Below are positions 26,723 through 34,411 of a DNA stretch of 64,000 nt, piece after piece. Origin of the DNA: GCA-003244245 sp050699595 (lineage in GTDB: Bacteria; Actinomycetota; Actinomycetes; Mycobacteriales; Pseudonocardiaceae); NCBI GenBank assembly GCA_050699595.1, contig JBOHFI010000013.1:36161-100160 (forward strand), written 5' to 3'. A program made the position numbers and the translations under genes. Position 1 is the stretch's first letter, and each line of letters begins with the position of its first letter. A model generated the notes under the pieces. It was not told where the DNA came from. It did not search any database and saw only the letters and a list, made by a program, of their open reading frames with translations.

Positions 26723-28867
26723 ATGCCTGATCTGTCCCTGTCCCCTCATGATCGGCTCTTGTACGCCGTCGCGCACGTCACGGGCGGCGCTCCGCCAGCG
26801 AGTACCCGGCTGTGGTCGGTTCCCCTCGCTGAACCTGCCCTGGTCCACGACGCGCTCACCGATTGTGTGGGCGGCGAGCGGACGGTCGTGGTCACCAGCA
26901 CCTTGGATCGGCGGCTGGTCCTGATCCAACACGAAGCGGGCGACTCCTGGACAGCGGCCGATCTGTCCGGGCAACCGCACGGGACTCGCACCTGGCCGCA
27001 GTGGACACACGACCAGATAACCATCACCGAACCAGGCAGTTGGCTCTCACATGCACACATCACCCCGGAGGGCCAGCGGCGGCTGCTGAGACCGCGGCTG
27101 CTACTGGTTTCGCTGTACCACCCGGAGTACTTCCCACTGCCGAGGTTCCCGCTGGCAATCTCTGACCTGGCGCGGGCAGCGCGGGCAACCCTGCTCGGCC
27201 GCGTCGAGCTGATGGACATGCAGCTCGGTGTTTCGCTGGACGACATCATCCACCGCATCTCAACCGGCGGCATCGACATCGTGGGGGTCTCGGCCACCTT
27301 CGGGCAGCACAATCTGATGACTCGACTACTGGATGAGATCGCCAACGGCGAACAGTCCCCCATGGTTGCGGCGGGCGGCAGCCTGACCGCGCGCAACGAA
27401 CGCATCCTGCTGGAGCGCTACCCGAACCTGATCATCGGCCGGGGCGCGGGTGAGCCTACTGTCGCTGACGTCCTCGCCCATTGGCACGGCGACCTAGAGG
27501 TCGAGCACATCCGGGGCGCGGGCTACTACCGAGCAGCCCGCGGCGAGGGCACGCTGTCGATCGGCCGGGTACGGCGCACTGCCACGGTCGCTAACCGTTT
27601 TCAGACCGACATGTGGCCCGAGCTGGACCTACTGGAGCGCACCTTCGCGCACAACGGCGTCGCCCAGCTCGAAGCCAGCCGGGGGTGCACGAACTTCTGC
27701 TCGTTCTGCCCGCGCGGGCATAAGGGCCAGTGGGCCGGTGCTGCTTCAGAGGCCCTGCCGTGGATTCTCCGGGAGATGGGCGCGGTCTTCGACCGGCACC
27801 CACGCGTGTCCCGCACCCTGTACCTGGTGGACGAGGAGTTCATCGGACGCGGCGACGACGCCGTGCCACGGGCGTTAAGCATCGCGGACACGCTGGCCGG
27901 GGCCGGGTTTGCGTGGGAGACCTCCTGCCGAATCGATCAGGTCGTCCGGCTCGACCGCGATCGGGACTGGCACATCGAGCGTGGCCATTTGTGGCGCGGT
28001 CTTGTGGAACGCAAGCTGCGACGGTGTCTGTTCGGGGTCGAGTCCGGGGTGACCTCGATCCTGGACCGTTTCAACAAGGAGACCACCGGTATCCAGAACG
28101 CGCTGGCGATCCGCACCCTCACCGCGCTGGGCGTGCCACCCCGTTTCACCTACATCACCTTCGACCAGCTCATGACCTCCGACGAGCTACAGGCCACGTA
28201 CACCTTCCAAGGTCGCACCGACCTAGTGCTCCGACCCCATCCCGAGTTGAGTGTGGAGGCGATCGTCAACGGGGTACGCGACGAGGCTTGGGTGGCGGAG
28301 TACACGACCGGTGAGCCGTTCTACACCGGCATCAGCTACCTGCTCGTGTCCATGGAGTGCCTGATTGGAGCCGCCTACACTCGAAGGGCTGAAGCCGCCG
28401 GACTCACCGGCAAGGCCGACCCGTCGATGGGCCGCGTCGAGGCCCGGTTCGCAGACTGGCGGATCGGGGTGCTGTCCCGCTGGTCACAGTTGTGGATCGA
28501 CCGCAACTTCGCCCTGGACTACACCCTCAAGAGCCTGGAGAAGATCCTCGACGGCCAGCTCTACCACGTCATTCGAGACCTTCGACAAGTGATCAAAACC
28601 GCGGCGTACCGATTGCTTGGCGGGATGATCGAGGCGTTGAAGCAGACCGATACCCTCACCGACACCGCCGACGAGCTGAGCACCCGCTGCGCGAAGCTGG
28701 CCGAACACCTCATCGGCGAACTGCACGCCGAGCTCGAATCCGCAGTCGGGACAGTCGCGGACTGCCTGTCTACCGGGCACCGCGACCTTCTGCGCCGCGA
28801 ACACGCCCGCTGGACTGACACGAAGGCATGGAGGTTGATCAACGTAGCCGATCCTTGCGGCACCTGA
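26723..28867 (+). CDS. Radical SAM enzyme with N-terminal B12-binding-like domain
   Basis: A 714-residue enzyme with the class B (cobalamin-type) layout. Residues about 120-270 form a Rossmann-like domain (LLLVSLYHPEY..., GIDIVGVSATFGQHNLMTRL, RYPNLIIGRGAGEPTV). The radical SAM core carries the cluster motif at Cys322, Cys326 and Cys329 (RGCTNFCSFCPRG), followed by DEEFIGRG and RCLFGVESG. The classic DxHxxG cobalamin ligand is not evident, so cobalamin use is uncertain. The last 200 residues are helical and unassigned. Likely chemistry is methylation or a radical rearrangement on an unknown substrate. ATG at 26723 is fixed by AGGAGG. It leads an operon with an aldo/keto reductase and a CYTH protein. 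Confidence 0.85.
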   Translation: MPDLSLSPHDRLLYAVAHVTGGAPPASTRLWSVPLAEPALVHDALTDCVGGERTVVVTSTLDRRLVLIQHEAGDSWTAADLSGQPHGTRTWPQWTHDQITITEPGSWLSHAHITPEGQRRLLRPRLLLVSLYHPEYFPLPRFPLAISDLARAARATLLGRVELMDMQLGVSLDDIIHRISTGGIDIVGVSATFGQHNLMTRLLDEIANGEQSPMVAAGGSLTARNERILLERYPNLIIGRGAGEPTVADVLAHWHGDLEVEHIRGAGYYRAARGEGTLSIGRVRRTATVANRFQTDMWPELDLLERTFAHNGVAQLEASRGCTNFCSFCPRGHKGQWAGAASEALPWILREMGAVFDRHPRVSRTLYLVDEEFIGRGDDAVPRALSIADTLAGAGFAWETSCRIDQVVRLDRDRDWHIERGHLWRGLVERKLRRCLFGVESGVTSILDRFNKETTGIQNALAIRTLTALGVPPRFTYITFDQLMTSDELQATYTFQGRTDLVLRPHPELSVEAIVNGVRDEAWVAEYTTGEPFYTGISYLLVSMECLIGAAYTRRAEAAGLTGKADPSMGRVEARFADWRIGVLSRWSQLWIDRNFALDYTLKSLEKILDGQLYHVIRDLRQVIKTAAYRLLGGMIEALKQTDTLTDTADELSTRCAKLAEHLIGELHAELESAVGTVADCLSTGHRDLLRREHARWTDTKAWRLINVADPCGT

Positions 28868-28890
28868 CGCCGCAGTGGAAGGAGGACACC

Positions 28891-29961
28891 ATGCACACGC
28901 TGGAACGCCGAGTCCTGTCCGGCCTCGACGCCGAGGTCTCCGCCATCGGCGCTGGCTGCTGGACCATCGGCGGCCCGGCGACCAACCGTGGCGTCCCGAT
29001 CGGCTGGGACCACGTTGATCCTGACGCCGCCTATGCGGGACTCGTTCGGGCTTACGAGCTGGGCATCACCCTGTACGACACCGCCGACGTCTACGGGCTC
29101 GGTCATTCCGAACGGCTACTCGGCCGCCTCCTGCGCATCGCCGACCGATCCTCGGTGGTAGTCGCCAGCAAGGTCGGCTACTTCGCCGGTACCGCCTGCC
29201 ACCCCTACCACCCGACACAGATACGCTGCCAGTTCGCCACCACCCTGAGTAATCTCGGCACCAGCCACCTGGACATCTACTTCCTGCACAGCACCGACTT
29301 CGGCGACAACGACCAGTATCTGCCTCACGCGATCAACGTGATGCGCCAGCTACGCAAGCAAGGACTGATCCGGGCGATTGGGATGCGGGCACCGCACACC
29401 TTCGCCGAGCAATGGGCCACCGGCGGCGGACCGCATGCGACCGAGACCGCCCGGTGGCTGCACCTGTTCCACGCGATCCGGCCGAACGTCGTGACCGTCC
29501 GGTACAACCTGCTCAGCCCGCTCTACCACGCCCGGGAGACCGACATATTCGACTTCGCGCGCCGCCACCATGTCGGTGTGCTGATCAAACAGGTCTTCGC
29601 CCAGGGACTGCTGCTGCGCCGCCCCGCCGATCCCCTGCCGGCATTCAGCGCCGCAGACCACCGCTCCCGCGACCCCCAGTTCCAACCCCGCGCCCTGGCG
29701 GTTCTGGACACCAGACTCGCGCCGATCCGCGCCAGGTTCGGCGACAACCCCACCGAGCTGGCCCGCATCGCCCTCCGGTACGCCCTACAGCATGCTCCTG
29801 ACGCGGCTGTATTGGTCGGGTTCCGCAACAGCGGACAGATCCACACCACCCTCACGTGCCTCGGCGACCCGCTCCGAGAGGACGAGACCGCCGAAATCCG
29901 CGCTCTGCTCAATTCACCACCTGACGAAGGGATCCCGACTGATGCAGTACATCGAGGTTGA
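28891..29961 (+). CDS. Aldo/keto reductase
   Basis: A 356-residue NADPH-dependent oxidoreductase of the AKR superfamily, with the full catalytic tetrad: Asp and Tyr in LYDTADVYGLGHSERLLG (about residues 50-60), Lys in VVASKVGYF (about 89) and His in LDIYFLHSTDFG (about 128). The C-terminal cofactor-binding part includes AVLVGFRNSGQI. It starts 23 bases after the radical SAM gene with AAGGAGG before the ATG, and its 3' end overlaps the CYTH gene by 20 bases. It probably reduces or oxidises the product or substrate of the radical SAM enzyme. Confidence 0.9.
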   Translation: MHTLERRVLSGLDAEVSAIGAGCWTIGGPATNRGVPIGWDHVDPDAAYAGLVRAYELGITLYDTADVYGLGHSERLLGRLLRIADRSSVVVASKVGYFAGTACHPYHPTQIRCQFATTLSNLGTSHLDIYFLHSTDFGDNDQYLPHAINVMRQLRKQGLIRAIGMRAPHTFAEQWATGGGPHATETARWLHLFHAIRPNVVTVRYNLLSPLYHARETDIFDFARRHHVGVLIKQVFAQGLLLRRPADPLPAFSAADHRSRDPQFQPRALAVLDTRLAPIRARFGDNPTELARIALRYALQHAPDAAVLVGFRNSGQIHTTLTCLGDPLREDETAEIRALLNSPPDEGIPTDAVHRG

Positions 29962-30496
29962 GAAGAAGTTCGCGGTACCGGACCCGGCTGCGCTCAAGGC
30001 CAAGCTCGGCGAGCTGGGCGCGAAGCCCAGCGAACCGACCCGCCAGGTCGACGTCTACTACAACGCCCCGCACCGTGACTTCCTCGTCCCCGAGGCAATC
30101 TCAGAGTGGCTGCGCATCCGCACCGAGGAACGCGGCTCATCGATCAATTTCAAGCGCTGGCACCCGATCGACGCCCTGGTCAAGACCCACGCAGACGAAT
30201 ATGAGTCCAAGATCGAGGACGTAGAGGCCATCCGGCGGCTGCTGGCGGCGCTGGACTTCGCGCCGCTGGTCACCGTGGACAAGACCCGTGAGGAATGGAA
30301 GTTGCCCGATGTCGAGGCCGTCTTCGACCACGTCGTCGGCGCGGGCGACTTCGTGGAATTCGAGTTCAAGGGCACTGGCGAGAACGTCGAGGACGCCACC
30401 GCCCAGCTTGAGCAGTTCATCGCCTCCTTGAATCTCAACCTGGGTGAGCCCATCGGACGGGGCTACCCCCACATCCTCCTAGACCGCGAGCACTGA
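29942..30496 (+). CDS. CYTH-domain protein (CyaB/ThTPase-like)
   Basis: A 184-residue triphosphate-tunnel protein. The N-terminal ExExK signature is present as YIEVEKKFAV, followed by basic and acidic strands typical of the eight-stranded tunnel (SEWLRIRTEERGSSINFKRW, YESKIEDVEAI, VTVDKTREEWKL, DFVEFEFKG). Family members are class IV adenylate cyclases, thiamine triphosphatases or inorganic triphosphatases. Here the operon context suggests a role tied to the radical SAM product rather than housekeeping. It overlaps the aldo/keto reductase gene by 20 bases and its last 62 bases overlap the convergent tgmC gene. A decayed second CYTH gene lies at 33269-33697. Confidence 0.85.
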   Translation: MQYIEVEKKFAVPDPAALKAKLGELGAKPSEPTRQVDVYYNAPHRDFLVPEAISEWLRIRTEERGSSINFKRWHPIDALVKTHADEYESKIEDVEAIRRLLAALDFAPLVTVDKTREEWKLPDVEAVFDHVVGAGDFVEFEFKGTGENVEDATAQLEQFIASLNLNLGEPIGRGYPHILLDREH

Positions 30497-31667
30497 TCCC
30501 CTCCTCCCCGGTCAGTGAATGGGTCCAATCGCTGTCGGGGTGTTGGTGCCACACGTGTTGCTGGTGGGGGGTGACGGTGAGCCCGAGTGTGGAGGGTGGG
30601 GGTTGGCCGAGCTGGGTCCAGGTGTGGTGGGCGGTTTCGATGGTGTCCCAGGGGTTGTGGGTGCCGTCGAAGGTGACGAGGAGGCCGGTGGTCTCGGCCC
30701 AGGAGCCGTCGTGGGCGACCACGGTGGCTCTGGTGGCATTGTTGATGACGTGGTGGCTGCTGCGGCCGGAGCGGAGATAGAGCTGGCAGAAGAAGGCGAA
30801 CGCCGGATCGGCCAACACGGCAGGGTCGAGCGTGGTCTGGGCGTGACGGGCCCCGTGCAGCTGTTCTGGTGGGAGCTCGGTGGGCCGGCTGATCCGGTCA
30901 GGGGTCCGGCGCAGGGTCATGAACAGGCCGGGATAGTCCAGGAAATGCCCTGATGCGGTGCCGTCGGCGGCGACGGTGAGCCGAACCAGCATGCCGTGAC
31001 CACCGGCGAGGGCCTCGGTGAGGATCAGGCCGCCCGGCCGGGTCTGGGCGACCCAGGGGTAGGGGATCGTGGAGATCCCGCAGGTGGCGATGATCCGGTC
31101 GTAAGGGGCGTGCTCAGCCCACCCTTCGGCACCATCAAGGCACACCAAGCGCGGGCGATAGCCCAGGCTCGCCAGCCGGGTGTGTGCGGTGGTGATGAGT
31201 CCGGGGTGGATGTCGACGGAGCAGACGTTGCGGTCGCTGAGCCGGTGGCACAGCAGGGCGGCTTGATACCCGGTGCCAGTGCCGATCTCCAGCACCCGGT
31301 GGCCGGGATGGGCGTGCAGGTCAGTGAGCATGCGGGCCATCAAGGTCGGCTTGGTCGAGGAGCTAGTCGACACAGTCAGTGGGCGCAGGGTGTTGCCGGG
31401 GTCGATCTGGCCCAGCTGGGTCATCAACGCGGTGTCGGAATACACCGCCTCCAGCCACTGCGCTCGTCGCATCGGATCGCTGCCGTCGATCGCGATCAGG
31501 TCCCCGGTGGTGTCACGGCGGAAAAAACGCGGGATGAACACGTGCCGGGGCACCGCGGTGAACACCTCAGCCCACCCAGGACCGGCGACCTCCTCCACCG
31601 TTGCGGCCAATACTGCGGCGTAAGCTAGCCACTCGGCGTCCACCACGAGCGGCGCTATCGTCGTCAC
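30435..31667 (-). CDS. tgmC: Graspetide-associated PCMT-like methyltransferase (TgmC/ThfM type)
   Basis: A 410-residue SAM methyltransferase of the protein-L-isoaspartate O-methyltransferase family. An N-terminal region of about 90 residues (HVFIPRFF, YSDTALMTQ) precedes TVSTSSSTKPTLMARMLTDL and motif I VLEIGTGTGYQAALL (about residue 139), then VCSVDIHPGLI and PYDRIIATCGISTIPYPWV. The C-terminal 170 residues are an extension beyond classical PCMT. Homologues in fuscimiditide and amycolimiditide pathways methylate an Asp side chain of the cyclised precursor so that it collapses to an aspartimide. It follows tgmB with a GTGA overlap (GTG at 31667). The last 20 or so residues overlap the convergent CYTH gene and may be an extension through loss of an earlier stop. 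Confidence 0.85.
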   Translation of the reverse strand: MTTIAPLVVDAEWLAYAAVLAATVEEVAGPGWAEVFTAVPRHVFIPRFFRRDTTGDLIAIDGSDPMRRAQWLEAVYSDTALMTQLGQIDPGNTLRPLTVSTSSSTKPTLMARMLTDLHAHPGHRVLEIGTGTGYQAALLCHRLSDRNVCSVDIHPGLITTAHTRLASLGYRPRLVCLDGAEGWAEHAPYDRIIATCGISTIPYPWVAQTRPGGLILTEALAGGHGMLVRLTVAADGTASGHFLDYPGLFMTLRRTPDRISRPTELPPEQLHGARHAQTTLDPAVLADPAFAFFCQLYLRSGRSSHHVINNATRATVVAHDGSWAETTGLLVTFDGTHNPWDTIETAHHTWTQLGQPPPSTLGLTVTPHQQHVWHQHPDSDWTHSLTGEEGISARGLGGCGGSPVRWAHPG

Positions 31668-32683
31668 GATGACTCGCCGCCCAGGAGCAGATCTGCCAGC
31701 GCTGCGGCGATGGGGACATCGGCGACATCGGTGAGCCAGCCCCACTCGCCGTTGGGATTGGCTTCTAGGAAGTAGTGCTCGCCAGCAGTGGTCGCAACCA
31801 GGTCAAACGCGGCGAACGCCAAACCAGCCGCTTTCAGGTAGGCGCGCAGCCCGGCGGCGACATCATCAGGCACCTCGACAACCTCATAGTCGAGACTGCC
31901 GTAGTCGGCCCGCCAATCTACCCGCGCTGCAGGAGTGCGGGCCCGGATCGCCACCGGGAACAGGCGCTCGCCCACGGCCGTGACCCGCAGGTCGGCGTCC
32001 TTGTCCGCAATGTAGCGCTGAAACTGGTTAGCCGTCACCCCGATCGCATCCGCGTCCAGCCACGCATCGATCGTGGCCGGGTCGAGCAGCGTCGCGTACA
32101 CGGCACGCGGTGCTCCTGGCGTCCGCAGTGCCCCGGGGGACATCGGCTTGTACACCACCGGGGCGTCGAGCTCGGCGACGAACGCCCGGACCTGATCCGG
32201 CGAGCTACTGATCAACGTCTCCGGGACGCGCAGCCCGCACGCCGCCGCCAACCGTAACTGCGCTGGCTTGGCCGAGGCGTCGGCGATCCTGCCCGGGTGC
32301 GACACCCACCGGCACGGCAGGCAGGACAGCATGCCCCCTACACCGTGATGAGCCTCCGCCTCGACGAATCGCCGGTCCGCAGGCGACAAGCCCGCATCCA
32401 TCCGGTAGCGGCTAGGCCTGCGGTAATAGACCGCCGTCACGCTTTCCAGATCCACCTCGACGTCCGGGCCGGCCAGACCACCCCGCCACACCCCGGTCGA
32501 GCCAATCCGCCCCGTCACCGTCCATCGCTGGGGAAAATCACCCGTGTCGACTTGTGCCAACGCAACACCACGCTGCGCCAACGCCTCGATAACCATGCCC
32601 GCAGTGGTGTCATCCTCGTTGGTCAACACCAGGACGGTCGAGGAGATGGGTGCCCTCCTACTCCTCGTCTTCGTAGGGCTCAT
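31664..32683 (-). CDS. tgmB: ATP-grasp ribosomal peptide maturase (graspetide ligase)
   Basis: A 339-residue ATP-grasp ligase that forms ester or amide links between side chains of a ribosomal precursor. It shows the MvdD/TgmB pattern: an N-terminal strand VLVLTNEDDTTAGMVIEAL, YYRRPSRYR near residue 88, WVSHPGRIADASAKPAQLRLAA (about 128), the ATP-contact strand PVVYKPMS, DLRVTAVGERLFPVAI, and the metal-binding end FDLVATTAGEHYFLEANPNGEW (here given by its ends; key residues D, E, N). It lies directly after the precursor gene; ATG at 32683 would overlap that gene by 26 bases. A strong AGGAGG lies further in, just before an ATC codon, so the true start is uncertain. Confidence 0.88.
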   Translation of the reverse strand: MSPTKTRSRRAPISSTVLVLTNEDDTTAGMVIEALAQRGVALAQVDTGDFPQRWTVTGRIGSTGVWRGGLAGPDVEVDLESVTAVYYRRPSRYRMDAGLSPADRRFVEAEAHHGVGGMLSCLPCRWVSHPGRIADASAKPAQLRLAAACGLRVPETLISSSPDQVRAFVAELDAPVVYKPMSPGALRTPGAPRAVYATLLDPATIDAWLDADAIGVTANQFQRYIADKDADLRVTAVGERLFPVAIRARTPAARVDWRADYGSLDYEVVEVPDDVAAGLRAYLKAAGLAFAAFDLVATTAGEHYFLEANPNGEWGWLTDVADVPIAAALADLLLGGESS

Positions 32684-32819
32684 CGACAGTGTCCGGCTCG
32701 TCGGTGCCGTCGATGATGTTGCACGTTTCCTTGGTCTTCACCCCGTGCGTCGGCGTTTTCTTGTGCTTGGCCTGGACCGGTGCGACCGCGAAAGCGGCAG
32801 CGAACGGTCGCGGCCCCAT
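32658..32819 (-). CDS. tgmA: Graspetide precursor peptide (TgmA-type)
   Basis: A 53-residue precursor. The leader begins MGPRPFAAAFAVAP, with the RPF motif recognised in ATP-grasp-modified RiPP precursors, followed by a basic, Lys/His/Thr-rich stretch (residues 18-32). The C-terminal core, about residues 32-53, is strongly acidic: IIDGTDEPDTVDEPYEDEE with Thr32, Thr39 and Thr44 as possible ester donors and many Asp/Glu acceptors. The Asp37-Gly38 pair is the expected aspartimide site for TgmC. ATG at 32819 (10 bases after AAGGGGG) or GTG at 32825 may be the start. Stop at 32658 just before tgmB. The precursor is short and would be missed by many annotation pipelines. Confidence 0.8.
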   Translation of the reverse strand: MGPRPFAAAFAVAPVQAKHKKTPTHGVKTKETCNIIDGTDEPDTVDEPYEDEE

Positions 32820-33081
32820 CGTCACAGGACCCCCTTGTGTCGACGGGCAACCACGCGCTGTCAACGGGAACCGAGCGAAGGCCAACGGGCCAGCGCCACC
32901 GACAGGATCTCCATGCTGCCACACCTATCCCGTCCCCCTTGCGGTCCGATCTCGACACCAGCCTGCCCTGGCGCTCCCGTCACTGGCCACCCAGCTCCCC
33001 CAGACGGCCTACCCGGCTCACCGTGGAAGTCCTGGGTGCCACCAACACTACGACCGGTCCCGATTTGGGTCATCCACCACG

Positions 33082-33282
33082 ATGTCGCCTACCTGGCGGG
33101 TGATCTCCCTGGACGGCACGATGTTCGTGTCCGCGTTCGGCCAGACCCACGAGGGACACACCTCGCCGATGTACCGGCTCACCGGCTCACCGCACGGCGC
33201 GCTGCACCGGGGCTTCCACAGGTTCACCGAGGAACTACGCGCAACAGGGCGACAGGTGGTAGGACACGATGGTGGCGGTTGA
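33082..33282 (+). pseudogene. C-terminal remnant of a regulator-like protein
   Basis: A 66-residue reading frame (RVISLDGTMFVSAFG, EGHTSPMYRLTGSPHGALHRG) that resembles the C-terminal end of longer actinobacterial helix-turn-helix proteins, recalled from general familiarity rather than a search. The expected N-terminal 200 or more residues are missing upstream. Its stop lies inside the start of the CYTH relic, so the pair looks like the leftover of a former regulator-CYTH operon. Start coordinate is arbitrary. Confidence 0.4.
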
Positions 33283-33697
33283 AGTGGAGCTCAAGGCCCT
33301 CACGCGCAACCCGCAGCGCCTCCATGCGGCACTGTCGGCCCGGGCGGTGGGCGAACGCTCGATCTACTCCGATCGCTATTTCGACTACCCGGATCGTCCC
33401 TGGACCCGCCAGGGCACCGAACTACGGGTGCCGATCGAAACCCGAGCACGAGACGGCCATCGAGAATGCCGACGTGCTGCTCACCGTGCTCACCGCACTC
33501 GGCGCCGAGCAGATCATCTCCTTCGAGAAGCAGTGCGTGAACTACCGGTTCACCGCCCAGGACCGTGACCGACGTCGACGCCGCCCTGGACGTCGTGCGC
33601 TCCGTGCTGCACGAGCTAGGCATCGAGGACAGCGACCTCACCACCCAGACCTACACCAACGCGGTCGCGACCCGAAGGCACACCCAGCCACCCAGCT
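33269..33697 (+). pseudogene. Decayed second CYTH-domain gene
   Basis: Pieces of a CYTH protein are found in order in three frames. The first frame starts at 33269 with VAVEVELKALTRNPQRLHAA and SIYSDRYFDYPDRPW (ExExK-type start and dimer strand). A second carries HETAIENADVLLTVLTALGA and ISFEKQCVNYRFTAQD. A third, to the stop at about 33697, carries VTDVDAALDVVRSVLHELGI. Each frame change coincides with loss of an expected strand, so at least two internal deletions have occurred, near 33440 and 33565. It is more like CyaB-type class IV cyclases than the intact CYTH gene at 29942 and is not a simple copy of it. Confidence 0.7.
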
Positions 33698-33737
33698 GAG
33701 CGGCGACCGCGAGGCCGCCGCGACGCTACACCAGCCC

Positions 33738-33894
33738 CTACGGTGCGGGTAGCTCCTCGATCTCCACGTCCGGGTCGAGCGCGCGCAGCGGGTCGGGTTC
33801 CGCGGTCAGGATCGGCAACCCGCGGGTGATAGCCACGTCCACGGCGTGGGCGGCGGCCACATCGAAGCAGTCGGCCTGGTGCGGACCCTGCCGC
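33738..33894 (-). pseudogene. PIN-domain toxin remnant
   Basis: Only the C-terminal third of a VapC-like toxin is readable: DCFDVAAAHAVDVAITRGLP, then ILTAEPDPLRALDPDVEIEE (the last acidic residues of a PIN domain and its final strands). The catalytic N-terminal part (usual start VVLDTSAL) is missing. The remnant follows the antitoxin-like frame on the same strand, so it was probably a vapBC pair. Confidence 0.55.
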
Positions 33895-34136
33895 TCACGA
33901 CACCCGCGGCTGCCGCTCGACCCGCTCCCCACCCAGGGAACGACGAGCATAAGCCAGGGCCTCGGGATCGACGTCCCCGGCCGCCGCGCGCCACCGGGCC
34001 AACCACCGGTCACGGACCAGCCGAGCGTTCAAGGCGCCTTCCACGTACTCCGACACGCTCGCCGCGCCGACGCGCTCGGCGGCGGCTTTGAGTTCCGCGA
34101 CGACACCGGGGACCCCGGTGCACCGCGCAGGTGACA
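33895..34136 (-). pseudogene. Antitoxin-like remnant (VapB/RHH type)
   Basis: The readable segment ELKAAAERVGAASVSEYVEG, followed by a helix with ARLVRDRWLARWRAAAGD, looks like the helical body of a ribbon-helix-helix antitoxin and its toxin-binding tail. The expected N-terminal strand is garbled and may be in another frame, so I treat the gene as damaged. It directly precedes the PIN-toxin remnant. Start uncertain (a GTG near 34136 is possible). Confidence 0.45.
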
Positions 34137-34369
34137 CCGATCGCCCTACGGTTCGCGCGCCTCGCCCGCGGAGTCGCGCCATCAGCCATGGGTTGGCCTC
34201 TTTCTCTCTCTCGGATAGGCGCCAGGATCGTGCCCCGGCCCGCAGCGACAGCGCCCTGGTGGTGGCTGCTCATCGTGGGACGGTTGGACACAGCAGGGCC
34301 AGGGGTATTCCGGGATCCCGACAGGGTCAGGACAGCCGTCCCGCCCGAGAAATCCAGGAGGACGAGTTG

Positions 34370-34411
34370 ATGGGGAACACGCTACCAAACTTGGCAATAC
34401 AAATCTACTGA
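34370..34411 (+). other. Micro-ORF of 13 codons with a strong ribosome-binding site
   Basis: ATG at 34370 follows AGGAGG by 8 bases and opens a 13-codon frame (MGNTLPNLAIQIY) that ends at a TGA. The Shine-Dalgarno is among the best in the window, but the frame is tiny and its end overlaps the convergent gene. It could be a micro-peptide gene or just the intact start of a gene whose remainder has been deleted. Confidence 0.35.
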
